DNA of 64,000 nucleotides from Sphingomonas sp. M1-B02 (lineage in GTDB: Bacteria; Pseudomonadota; Alphaproteobacteria; Sphingomonadales; Sphingomonadaceae), in contig NZ_CP110679.1 of NCBI RefSeq assembly GCF_026167525.1, positions 1,612,001 to 1,676,000 of the forward strand. Direction: 5' to 3'. The notes beneath the pieces are model-generated. The model did no database searches. It saw nothing but the letters and a program-made list of their open reading frames with translations, and had not been told where the DNA came from. Position 1 is the first letter of the stretch; each line of letters opens with the position of its first letter. Below, one piece after another: positions 55,788-64,000 of the stretch. Made by a program: the position numbers and the translations under genes.

Positions 55788-56130
55788 ACATTCTGCCACC
55801 GGCGGTGAGAAAATCGCCCCGCGAGACTTCCTTCCGCTTAGAGGCATCGCGCGTCGGCCCGCGAACGTCTGAAACTCGGGCGCGTTGCCGACAGCCAGCA
55901 TTCTTTTAGCGGCCCTGCAGCTCCTGGGCCGCTTGCCAATGGGCAGCTTCGGACGGCTAGATCTCGATAGCGAACCTCAATTGCTGCAGGTCAGCGACGG
56001 CGGATGTGGGCATTGGTGCCCAGCTCACCGGGAGATGGATCGGCGAAGCACCATAGGAAGGATGGGCAGACTACTCGGTGAAGCACGGTGCTTATCGCGT
56101 GGCTACGTCCTGCCGGTTCAGTTAGGAACT
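55788..56130. other. Intergenic space, nothing recognised
   Basis: No gene or clear terminator is visible in these 343 bases between the receiver pseudogene and the hybrid kinase gene. Confidence 0.5.
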
Positions 56131-58986
56131 CTACCCTTGAATTAGCTCCCTAATGCGGGTTGCTAGCACATCCATCGCGAATGGTTTCGTCAGAACGTGC
56201 ATCCCGGGATCGAGATGACCATGGCTAAGGACCGCGTTCTCAGCGTATCCGGTGATGAATAGAACCTTCAAGCCGGTCCGAACGGCACGAGCCGCATCGG
56301 CCACCTGCCTCCCGTTCAGCCCCCCCGGGAGGCCGACATCTGTAACTAATAAGTCTATTCGCAAATCTGAATTAATGACCTTCAGGCCAGCAGCGCCGTC
56401 CGCCGCTTCGATCGCCGTATAGCCAAGGTCCGTGAGCACCTCGGCGACTAACATCCGCACGGTCGGCTCGTCATCCACCACTAGAACCGTCTCGCCTGCC
56501 TCTGCGCGCGGTGCTGACTCGACATTGAGCTCGACGCCATCTGCTTCAGCATCGCCGAGGTGGCGAGGCAGGTAGATGCACACCATGGCCCCTTGCCCAA
56601 GCTCAGAATAGATGGCCACCGATCCGCCGGACTGCTTGGCAAATCCATATATCATGGAAAGACCAAGCCCGGTTCCCTCTCCAATCGGCTTTGTAGTGAA
56701 GAACGGGTCGAACGCCTTTGCGATTACGTCCGCGGGCATCCCCGTACCAGTGTCGGAGACGCAGAGTGAAATATACTGGCCGGGATCTAGGCCGCGCTGC
56801 TCCGCCATCCTCTGATCCATCCAGCGATTGCTGGTTTCGATGGTGATCCTGCCTCCTTCGGGCATTGCGTCGCGAGCGTTAATGCACAAATTCAGGACCG
56901 CGTTCTCGAGCTGGCTAGGATCAATAAGGCTTGGCCAGAGCCCCACCGCATTCACGGTCTCTAATTCGACGGACGGGCCAACCGTGCGCTGGATCAGATC
57001 TGCCATTCCCGATACGAGCTGGTTTACGTTAGTGGGCTTGGGGGCCAGAGTCTGCCGGCGCGAGAAGGCGAGGAGACGATGCGTCAGGGCCGCAGCTCGT
57101 TTAGCTGCCCCCTGCGCAGCGACGATGTACCGCTCGACATCCTCCGTCCGACCCTGCGTGATCCGGACCTGCATCATTTCAAGGCTGCCTGAAATGCCTG
57201 TGAGCAGGTTGTTGAAGTCATGAGCAAGGCCACCAGTGAGCTGACCAACAGCTTCCATTTTCTGCGCCTGGCGAAGGGCGTCCTGTGCAGCCACCAGGTC
57301 AGCCGTGCGCTCCGACACCCGCATCTCAAGTGTCTCGTTCAGATCTCGAAGCGCATTCTCTGCATGTTTCCGCTCAGTGAGATCGAGCATCGCGCCGATC
57401 ATGCGAGTGGCCGGTCCCGCTTCGTCCCTGAAGACGTGCCCCCGGTCAAAGACGTCGGCATACGTGCCGTCACCGCGGCGAAAACGATATTCCGCCGCCC
57501 AATGATCGCCCGCACCGTCGATTACTTGATGGATTGCCACGCTGACCCGTTCTCGGTCTTCTGGGTGAATGTTCTCGATCCACCAGGCCGCTGTGGGTTC
57601 GACCTGATCGTTAATGTATCCGAACAACACTTGCACCGCCTCGTTCCACTCGACACGGTTAGTGGCCAGGTCCCAGTCCCAGATCGCGTCGTTTGTCGCC
57701 TTGGCGGCGAGGCGATAGCGCTGTTCGGTTTCGCGCAATGCGGCTTCTGCCGCCCGTCGCTCAGTCTCGTCTCTCGCAATTTTGATGAAGCCGGCAATCT
57801 CACCGTCCGCATCGTGGAGCGGCCGAACCGACCCGTTGGCGAAGAACCGCGAGCCGTCACGGCGAATGTGCCACCGCTCGTCGTTGGCGCAACCCGCGTC
57901 TCTAGCGGTTGCAAGTTCGCGAGTGGGAACACCATTCTCTCGGTCTTCAGGCGTAAAAAGGATGTCAGCGGTCGCGCCTGCCATCTCATCGCTTCGCCAC
58001 CCGAAAACAGTCTCGGCCCCGGGCGTCCAATCGAGAACCCTATTCTCGGTATCGACGGTGAAGATACAATAATCCTTCACACCCTCGAGGATTCGGCGAA
58101 AGCGCTCCTCACTCTCGCGAAGCTCGGCTTGGGCACGCCGTGCCTCAGTGGCGTCATGACCTTCGACGAAGATACCGATCACTTCATTTGCGTCGTCAGT
58201 GATGGGTTCGTAAATGAAATCGAGGAAAAGCTCTCTCGACGCGTCTCCGTGTCGATCGAGCACAACCCGGACATGAGTAGCAACGAAGCGTTCGCCCGTT
58301 CGGTAGACTTGGTCGAGCCGCTCGTAAAAGCCTTGGCTGCTCAACTCGGGAAAAGCCTCACGCACCGTCTTCCCGACGAATTCGCGGTCGCCGAACAGAC
58401 GGCGATAGGTGGCATTGGCAAATTCGAATACGTGCTCGGGGCCATGCAGGATCGTGATGAATCCCGGTGCCTGTTCGAACATTTGCCGCTGGCGTTGCGT
58501 GTCCGCCTCGCGGCGGCGATCCGCAAGGACCTGCTCGGTGATCTCGGTGCACGCGCAGAAGAGCCCCTCCACCACACCGCCGTCACCTCTGATCGGCGTG
58601 TAGGAGAAGGCAAAATGCGCTTCCTCCACATAGCCGCGCCGATTCATCATGAGGGTAATGTCGTCCATATGGACTGGCACCCCGCCATAGGCCTGCGCCA
58701 CGATCGGGACCAGGTCCGCCTTGATTTCAGACCATACCTCAAGAAAGCAGCCACCAAGCGCGCCGGGATGTTTGTTCGCCAGAATGGCAGCGTAGGCATC
58801 GTTGTAGAACAGGATTTGCTCACTGCCCCACGCTATAAACATCGGCTGATTGGAGCCGAGCACGACCCCGACGAGAGTTTTAAGTGGCGTCGGCCATTCC
58901 GCAGGATGTCCCAACTGCGTATTGTTCCAGTCATAGGCACGTATGGCTGCCCCCATTTGGCCGCCATCAACAAGGAAACTCAGCAT
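56131..58986 (-). CDS. Multi-PAS hybrid sensor histidine kinase
   Basis: A 951-residue protein from ATG 58986; the frame reaches 59184 but the extra 66 residues are basic and unlike the family. Family starts resemble MLSFLVDGGQMGAAIRAYDW. There are four PAS domains at about residues 30-150, 170-285, 295-415 and 420-540. The HisKA segment has GGLAHDFNNLLTGISGSLEMM (His about 589), then HATPase with NLCINARDAMP, DTGTGMP and GTGLGLSMIYGF. A receiver domain (about 830-950) ends the protein with LLVTDVGLPGG and TKPF. No membrane segment is present, so it senses inside the cell. PAS may bind a chromophore or ligand; this is not readable. Confidence 0.9.
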   Translation of the reverse strand: MLSFLVDGGQMGAAIRAYDWNNTQLGHPAEWPTPLKTLVGVVLGSNQPMFIAWGSEQILFYNDAYAAILANKHPGALGGCFLEVWSEIKADLVPIVAQAYGGVPVHMDDITLMMNRRGYVEEAHFAFSYTPIRGDGGVVEGLFCACTEITEQVLADRRREADTQRQRQMFEQAPGFITILHGPEHVFEFANATYRRLFGDREFVGKTVREAFPELSSQGFYERLDQVYRTGERFVATHVRVVLDRHGDASRELFLDFIYEPITDDANEVIGIFVEGHDATEARRAQAELRESEERFRRILEGVKDYCIFTVDTENRVLDWTPGAETVFGWRSDEMAGATADILFTPEDRENGVPTRELATARDAGCANDERWHIRRDGSRFFANGSVRPLHDADGEIAGFIKIARDETERRAAEAALRETEQRYRLAAKATNDAIWDWDLATNRVEWNEAVQVLFGYINDQVEPTAAWWIENIHPEDRERVSVAIHQVIDGAGDHWAAEYRFRRGDGTYADVFDRGHVFRDEAGPATRMIGAMLDLTERKHAENALRDLNETLEMRVSERTADLVAAQDALRQAQKMEAVGQLTGGLAHDFNNLLTGISGSLEMMQVRITQGRTEDVERYIVAAQGAAKRAAALTHRLLAFSRRQTLAPKPTNVNQLVSGMADLIQRTVGPSVELETVNAVGLWPSLIDPSQLENAVLNLCINARDAMPEGGRITIETSNRWMDQRMAEQRGLDPGQYISLCVSDTGTGMPADVIAKAFDPFFTTKPIGEGTGLGLSMIYGFAKQSGGSVAIYSELGQGAMVCIYLPRHLGDAEADGVELNVESAPRAEAGETVLVVDDEPTVRMLVAEVLTDLGYTAIEAADGAAGLKVINSDLRIDLLVTDVGLPGGLNGRQVADAARAVRTGLKVLFITGYAENAVLSHGHLDPGMHVLTKPFAMDVLATRIRELIQG

Positions 58987-59422
58987 CTTAAAACTCGCAG
59001 AGTTGCGCGTATCGAAGGGGTCAATACGCGAAGGGGAGATCAAGACAATCGGAGCCCGAGCGCTTCGCAGTCCTCGACGCTCGTGCGAGGCCCCCCGCAT
59101 TTGCAATCTTCGTAAAAGCGCGTGAGGATGAATTTGGGTCCATTTCATCCCGCGGGTAGCATTTAAGATGCGCTCTCGTCGCAACGCACTCTTGCGGCGT
59201 TGTATATATCCTACCTAGAATTGGGTCTGCTGCGGATATGCCGAGGCCGAGGACATCGCATCGGACCAGGAAACAGGGTGAATTGGGTTCAGCCGCGCGC
59301 TAATGGCGTGGGAAGCCTAGCTGGCGGAAGCGCTTCTCCGCGGTGCTCGCGTAATTTGCTTGGCTTGCACCCCATCATTCAATCGCACACTACCTTGTTG
59401 TTTGGCGCGGGAGGGCAGACGG
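58987..59422. promoter_or_regulatory. Divergent region between two kinase genes
   Basis: This 436-base region separates the hybrid kinase from the divergent HWE kinase gene. Frames on either side extend into it without family similarity. No motif could be assigned apart from the GGGAGGG ribosome site of the HWE gene (59409-59415). Confidence 0.45.
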
Positions 59423-60424
59423 TTGGTAGCCAATGATTCGAGAGTGTTGATTCAGCCGGACGAGCGACTGAAGGTAGCTGTTGACGCAGCGTGCGTCGCT
59501 GTGTGGGCGTGGCACGTCGATTCGGACAAGTTTTCGATGGATGAACGCGCCTTCGAACTCTGGGGGTTGCCCCAGGCGGATGAAGTTACTTTCGAAGAGC
59601 TGTCGGTTCGCATCCATCCCGTCGACAGAGACAGGGTCCGCGCCGCCTTCAACGCAACTCGGTCGATAGAGGGGTCTTACGAGATCGACTTTCGCATCTG
59701 CCTGGAAGGCGAAGTGCGCTGGATTGCAGCGCGAGGAAGGGGTGCCGACGACGGCATTCTTGGCCGCGTTATGCACGGTATTTTCCTTGATGTTACCGGT
59801 CGCAAGCAAGCCGAGGAGGGCAGCGAACTACTTGCTGGGGAAATGAGCCACCGGGTCAAAAACCTGCTGACCATTGCCACCGGTCTGACCCAGATTACCG
59901 CCCGCTCAGCCACATCAGTCGAGGAAATGGCCAAAAAGCTGACCCAGCGCCTGACTGCGCTTGGGCGAGCACATGACTTTGTGCGGCCGCTGCCGAACGA
60001 GCAGGGCAAGGCTGCGCTGCTTGGCGATCTTTTGTCGATCTTGCTCGCTCCTTACGACGAGACGGCGGCTTTCTCCGGTCGCATTCGTGTTGCAGTTGCC
60101 AGGATGGGCGTAGGGGAGAAGGCGGCGACATCGCTTGCGATGGTAATTCACGAGCTGGCCACTAATTCCGTAAAATATGGGTCGTTGTCCGCAGAAACCG
60201 GCTTTCTCGACGTTTCGAGCAAAATGGACGGCGATTACATCTTGGTAACGTGGACGGAGACGGGCGGACCTTTAATCGCAGATGCCAAGGCTTTAGAAGG
60301 CTTCGGAAGCAAGCTAATCGCCCGCAGCGTGTCGGGCCAGCTCGGCGGGGAGCTGATCTATGACTGGCAAAAAAGCGGTCTAGTAGTAACCGTTCGTATG
60401 CGCCGCGACCGGCTTGAAACATAG
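59423..60424 (+). CDS. PAS - HWE family histidine kinase
   Basis: A 333-residue cytoplasmic kinase. TTG 59423 is chosen because GGGAGGG lies 7 bases upstream; ATG 59360 would add 21 unlikely residues. A PAS domain covers about residues 15-130 (VWAWHVDSDKFSMDERAFELWGLP). The HWE dimerisation part is EMSHRVKNLLTIATGLTQ with the phospho-His, and the ATPase part shows MVIHELATNSVKYGSLS and GFGSKLIARSV. HWE kinases in alphaproteobacteria often feed the general stress or light response through single-domain receivers. The receiver pseudogene at 55438 could have been a partner. Confidence 0.9.
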   Translation: MVANDSRVLIQPDERLKVAVDAACVAVWAWHVDSDKFSMDERAFELWGLPQADEVTFEELSVRIHPVDRDRVRAAFNATRSIEGSYEIDFRICLEGEVRWIAARGRGADDGILGRVMHGIFLDVTGRKQAEEGSELLAGEMSHRVKNLLTIATGLTQITARSATSVEEMAKKLTQRLTALGRAHDFVRPLPNEQGKAALLGDLLSILLAPYDETAAFSGRIRVAVARMGVGEKAATSLAMVIHELATNSVKYGSLSAETGFLDVSSKMDGDYILVTWTETGGPLIADAKALEGFGSKLIARSVSGQLGGELIYDWQKSGLVVTVRMRRDRLET

Positions 60425-60731
60425 TCTGTCGGCCCACCGCACCAGCGGGTGATTGCAAAGCCGCAAGCCAGCTATCTAGGGTTGCCTACCGGGCAGATAA
60501 CTCGAGGCAGCTTTCGGGACCGGAAGCTCGGAAGCCGAGCGGCGGAAATTGGGCGCTTTGCTGCCCGGGCCACCAAATGGGGCCGTCGACGATCGTCCGG
60601 TTACCAGCACCAAATAAACAAGCGGACCCACCGGGCGCCATCCGCGCTAGGCGGCCGCCGCTGGCAGGCACGATGTATATTGAGCAGGCTTCAACAGAGT
60701 TGTCATTTGGAAGCTGCGCGGGCAGTTTGCT
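60425..60731. other. Intergenic space, nothing recognised
   Basis: No clear gene is visible in these 307 bases; they should include the promoter of the LysR gene. Confidence 0.5.
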
Positions 60732-61643
60732 GTGATGCAGATCAGCCGGACAGACCTTGCCGACTTCAGCTACTTTTTGGCGATCGCCAGGCATCGGAGC
60801 TTCCGGCGCGCCGGGCTTGAGCTCGGTGTCAGCGCGTCCGCACTGAGCCATTCTCTCAAGGGCCTGGAAACCCGGCTCGGCGTGCGCCTGCTGAACCGGA
60901 CGAACCGCAGCGTCACGCTCACGGCCGCCGGCGAAGAGCTTGTTGCCAAGATTGGCGAGCCGTTTGATGCAATCGGCTCGGCCGTCGAAGCGCTGAACCG
61001 CTATCGGGTCGAACCCACGGGTCGCATTCGCCTGAACGTGCTGGAACACGCGGCAACCTTACTCCTCGGCCCTGTCCTCCCGGCCTTCGTAGAGCGTTAT
61101 CCCGACATTCAGATCGATGTCGCCGTCAGCAACCATTTGGTCGACGTCATCGCCGAGGGGGCCGATGCCGGTATCCGATATGGCGGGACGGTCCCCGAGG
61201 ACATGATCGCGCAGCGCCTCTCGCCCGACATCCGGTGGGTTGTCGTAGCCTCGCCTGCCTACCTCGAGAAGCACGGCACGCCCGTGCACCCTCGCGACCT
61301 GCTCGAGCATCGCTGCCTCCGCATCCGCCTTGGGGATGACAGCATCTACCAATGGGAGTTCGAAAAGAAAGCCGAGGAACTCGCGATCGACGCGCCCGGC
61401 GCTATCACCTTCGACGAGACCCAGTTTGCACTGAGCCTCGTCAGGGGCGGCGCCGGCCTAGCCTACCTTCCCGAGCCTTCGGTGGCGTCCCTGGTCGCCG
61501 GCGGCGAGTTGCGGACCGTCCTCGCCGATTGGGCTTCGATTGGGCCGGGATTCCACATCTACTATTCGGGACGTCGCCAGCTGCCGACGGCTCTGCGCCT
61601 GCTGGTCGAACTCATCAGAGAGATGCGCCCGCTCGGACTTTGA
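60732..61643 (+). CDS. LysR family transcription regulator
   Basis: A 303-residue regulator starting at GTG 60732 or ATG 60735. The N-terminal helix-turn-helix is DFSYFLAIARHRSFRRAGLELGVSASALSHSLKGLETRLGVRLLNRTNRSVTLTAAG. The co-inducer-binding domain runs from about residue 95 (GRIRLNVLEHAA, DAGIRYGG, SLVRGGAGLAYLPE). It is the AaeR/DsdC-like group common in proteobacteria. It is encoded just before, and on the same strand as, an MFS exporter and a hydrolase, which it probably controls. Confidence 0.92.
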   Translation: MMQISRTDLADFSYFLAIARHRSFRRAGLELGVSASALSHSLKGLETRLGVRLLNRTNRSVTLTAAGEELVAKIGEPFDAIGSAVEALNRYRVEPTGRIRLNVLEHAATLLLGPVLPAFVERYPDIQIDVAVSNHLVDVIAEGADAGIRYGGTVPEDMIAQRLSPDIRWVVVASPAYLEKHGTPVHPRDLLEHRCLRIRLGDDSIYQWEFEKKAEELAIDAPGAITFDETQFALSLVRGGAGLAYLPEPSVASLVAGGELRTVLADWASIGPGFHIYYSGRRQLPTALRLLVELIREMRPLGL

Positions 61644-61757
61644 CATAGGATTGATGAGCTAGGCTCATCGCACCATCAACCAGACACCGGCTAATCCTAG
61701 GCCTCTCCTGGACCATATAGAACCCTGAAGGCTCAATCACGTAGCCCGGGACTAACT

Positions 61758-62987
61758 ATGGCCAGCACCACCGAAACAGTATCGATAGGCCCCGCGCTTG
61801 CGGCACCCGCTTCGCAGATCGGGAGTTGGGGAGCGGTTCTGGCATTGACCTTGTGCGTCGCCACTCTGATCGCTTCCGAGTTCATGCCGGTCAGCATCCT
61901 CAGCCCGATCGCGTTTGATTTGGGGGTCACCGAAGGTGCCGCCGGACAGGCCATCTCCATGTCGGGATTGTTCGCGGTCCTGACCAGCCTCAGCATATCC
62001 TCGCTCGCGGTCGGGATCGATCGCCGCCGGCTGTTGCTCGGTCTTACCGCGCTGATGCTGGTGTCGGGACTGATGGTCGCGCATGCCCCGACCTACCTCA
62101 TGCTGATGGCTGGCCGGGCGTTGCTCGGCATATCCGTCGGCGGCTTCTGGTCGATGTCCGCCGCCACGGTCATGCGTCTGGTGCCTCAGGATAAGGTACC
62201 TAAGGCGCTGGCGCTTCTTAACGGCGGCAATGCGCTTGCCACCACCATCGCCGCACCGCTCGGGAGTTTCCTTGGCCAGTACATCGGCTGGCGAGGTGCG
62301 TTCTTGATTGTCGTTCCGCTCGCGGCGACGACGTTCGTCTGGCAATGGCTGACTCTGCCATCGATGCCGTCGGTACGCTCCTCGGCAAGAGAGAGCGCCC
62401 TCAGCGTTCTGCGCCGGCCCAAGGCGCGTTTCGGCATGGCCGCGATCGCCTTGCTGTTCATGGGCCAGTTCGCGCTGTTCACCTATCTGCGGCCGTTCCT
62501 CGAGCATACCACCGGAGTGAGCGTCTCGCTCCTCTCAGCCATGCTCCTTGCGATGGGCTTGGCGGGTCTGGCCGGAACTTGGCTGATCGGTCGAGTTGTT
62601 GCCTGGAGCCTGGCTACCACGCTGGTTGCAGCCCCCCTTGTCATGGCCCTCTTGGCCCTGGCCCTCATTCCCCTCGGCTCGATGCCCATCCCCACGGCCG
62701 TTCTACTTGCGGGCTGGGGATTTGTCGGGACCGCATTGCCGGTCGCCTGGTGGACGTGGCTCAGCCGCACGCTTCCCGAAGAGGCTGAAGCTGCCGGGGG
62801 GCTGATGGTCGCGGTCGTTCAGCTCGCGATCACCGTGGGAGCCGGCGGTGGCGGCCTGTTGTTCGACGCCTTCGGCGCCCGGGCGACCTTCCTGGCAGCT
62901 GCCCTCCTGCTCGTTGGCTCCGCGCTGCTTGGCTGGGCCGGCGGCCGCTCCTCCGCTCCAATCCCCATCAAAGAAATAAGCCTATGA
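61758..62987 (+). CDS. MFS transporter (drug/arabinose efflux type)
   Basis: A 409-residue transporter with 12 membrane segments. The start region LCVATLIASEFMPVSILSPIAFDLGVTEGAAGQAISMSG is typical of the AraJ/YdeA/SotB efflux group. Further marks are RALLGISVGGFWSMSAATVMRLVP and NGGNALATTIAAPLGSFLGQYIGWRGAF. It would export a small hydrophilic compound or sugar using the proton gradient. Its stop overlaps the next start (ATGA). Confidence 0.92.
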   Translation: MASTTETVSIGPALAAPASQIGSWGAVLALTLCVATLIASEFMPVSILSPIAFDLGVTEGAAGQAISMSGLFAVLTSLSISSLAVGIDRRRLLLGLTALMLVSGLMVAHAPTYLMLMAGRALLGISVGGFWSMSAATVMRLVPQDKVPKALALLNGGNALATTIAAPLGSFLGQYIGWRGAFLIVVPLAATTFVWQWLTLPSMPSVRSSARESALSVLRRPKARFGMAAIALLFMGQFALFTYLRPFLEHTTGVSVSLLSAMLLAMGLAGLAGTWLIGRVVAWSLATTLVAAPLVMALLALALIPLGSMPIPTAVLLAGWGFVGTALPVAWWTWLSRTLPEEAEAAGGLMVAVVQLAITVGAGGGGLLFDAFGARATFLAAALLLVGSALLGWAGGRSSAPIPIKEISL

Positions 62988-64000
62988 CAATCGATCCACG
63001 CCGAAGCGCCCGACGGCTCGCCACGTCGCGCAGCGCCGGCGCCGCGCTCGCCCTCGGCCTTCTAACCGCCGCCGCCATTCCCGTCTCAGCAAAGGCTCAA
63101 GATATTTCCAACAATGCCAACAATTTTTATGTCAGCGAGCAGGTGACGGTGCAGAAGGTCACCTTCAAGAACCAGTACGGCCTGCGCGTCGCCGGTAATC
63201 TCTTTATGCCGAAGACCCTCGACCGCAACGCCAGCAATGCTGCTATCATTGTCGGCCACCCAATGGGTGCAGTGAAGGAGCAAAGCTCCAACCTCTACGC
63301 CACCAAGCTTGCCGAGCGTGGTTTCGTCACCCTTTCGCTCGACCTGTCCTTCTGGGGCGAGAGCGAGGGCCAGCCGCGCAATGCCGTCGCCCCCGAGATG
63401 TATGCCGAGGATTTCAACGCCGCTGTCGATTTCCTGCGGACCCAGGCGTTCGTGGATCGGGAGCGCATCGGCGTGCTCGGCATCTGCGGCAGCGGTAGCT
63501 TCGTCATCAGCGCAGCCAAGATCGATCCACGGATGAAGGCGATTGCCACGGTCAGCATGTACGACATGGGTTCGGCAAGCAGGAACGGGCTGCGCCAGGG
63601 CCAGTCACTCGCCCAGCGCAAGCAGATGATCGCGGCGGCGGCCGAGCAGCGGGACGTCGAGTTCGCTGGCGGCAAGATCGAATATGTCGGCGGAACCACG
63701 GATCAGCTGACTGCGGAGACCGACCCGATCCAGCGCGAATTCTATGATTTCTACCGCACCCCGCGCGGCGAGTTCACGCCGAAGGGATCCACCCCGCTGC
63801 TCACGACGCATCCCACGTTGACCAGCAGCGTCAAGTTCATGAACTTCTACCCCTTCAACGACATCGAGACGATCTCGCCGCGCCCGATGCTGTTCATCAC
63901 CGGCGATCGGGCGCACTCGCGCGAATTCAGCGAGGACGCATTTCGCCGGGCTGCCGAGCCCAAGGAACTCGTGATGGTACCGGGCGCTGGCCATGTGGAC
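62984..64000 (+). CDS. Secreted alpha/beta hydrolase (YcjY-like), partial
   Basis: The frame opens at ATG 62984, overlapping the MFS stop, and runs past the window end, so only 339 residues are seen. An Arg-rich signal (RRSARRLATS followed by a hydrophobic stretch and ending near SAKAQ) suggests export. The domain shows AAIIVGHPMGAVKEQSSNLYATKLAERGF, LDLSFWGESEG, the nucleophile elbow GVLGICGSGSFV with Cys in place of the usual Ser, an acidic segment (LFITGDRAHSREF) and the His in PGAGHVD. Relatives are dienelactone-hydrolase-like enzymes of unknown substrate. It may act on the compound moved by the MFS protein. Confidence 0.88.
   Translation, partial: MTIDPRRSARRLATSRSAGAALALGLLTAAAIPVSAKAQDISNNANNFYVSEQVTVQKVTFKNQYGLRVAGNLFMPKTLDRNASNAAIIVGHPMGAVKEQSSNLYATKLAERGFVTLSLDLSFWGESEGQPRNAVAPEMYAEDFNAAVDFLRTQAFVDRERIGVLGICGSGSFVISAAKIDPRMKAIATVSMYDMGSASRNGLRQGQSLAQRKQMIAAAAEQRDVEFAGGKIEYVGGTTDQLTAETDPIQREFYDFYRTPRGEFTPKGSTPLLTTHPTLTSSVKFMNFYPFNDIETISPRPMLFITGDRAHSREFSEDAFRRAAEPKELVMVPGAGHVD

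Noticed and set aside
61752..62507. 251-codon minus frame within the MFS gene
   Set aside because: Gln/Arg/Glu-rich antisense shadow of a clear 12-segment transporter.

Overview
The window looks like the chromosome of a sphingomonad (Sphingomonadaceae, Alphaproteobacteria). The reasons are five secreted proteins ending in the PEPxxWA-CTERM sorting signal (VPEPTTWAMM-type motif, hydrophobic helix, Arg cluster), a matching exosortase of the XrtV type with its small accessory protein, and generally GC-rich coding sequence. This rests on motifs read by eye; no database search was run.

Layout. 1-716 (minus) is the cut-off 3' side of a protein built of X-(D/N)-E tripeptides, followed by about 1.2 kb without a clear gene. 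1.9-8.9 kb carries three PEPxxWA-CTERM proteins, a PilZ protein, an IS5-family element, a DUF1996 protein, an L,D-transpeptidase and a CAP-domain protein. 8.8-21.4 kb is the core export and sorting block: SleB-like hydrolase, exosortase, EpsI protein, EpsD-like lipoprotein, two glycosyltransferases, WecG/TagA transferase, TPR lipoprotein, Wza-like export protein, outer-membrane barrel, chain-length protein and tyrosine kinase. 21.6-31.7 kb adds a fourth PEPxxWA protein, two glycosyltransferases, a Wzx flippase, a second DUF1996 protein, the initiating sugar transferase, the XrtV accessory protein, a lipoprotein and UDP-xylose synthase. 31.9-35.0 kb has a membrane-anchored PilZ protein and a large RTX protein. 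35.4-43.8 kb is visibly AT-richer and reads as the variable polysaccharide cassette: polymerase, unknown membrane protein, GT25-, GT14- and GT2-like transferases, acyltransferase and SGNH hydrolase. A fifth PEPxxWA protein follows.

44.9-56.1 kb mixes live genes (CHASE2-EAL phosphodiesterase, FecR protein with a repetitive Lys/Asp/Ala tail, TpsB-like transporter, Crp/Fnr regulator) with relics: a frameshifted GAF domain, a DUF6894 gene with a frameshift and a TGA, and a frameshifted response regulator. 56.1-60.4 kb has a multi-PAS hybrid histidine kinase and an HWE kinase. 60.7 kb to the end is a LysR regulator, an MFS exporter and an alpha/beta hydrolase cut by the window edge.

Together the genes describe a Wzx/Wzy-type exopolysaccharide: lipid-linked initiation, glycosyl transfer, flipping, polymerisation, chain-length control and export. 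It is coupled to exosortase-dependent sorting of secreted proteins. PilZ and EAL proteins suggest c-di-GMP control. The most distinctive observations are the split XrtV system with five substrates, an N-terminal KPxKPGSVV-plus-proline element shared by two unrelated secreted proteins, the tripeptide-repeat protein, and the FecR/CHASE2-EAL/TpsB trio without a visible TpsA partner.
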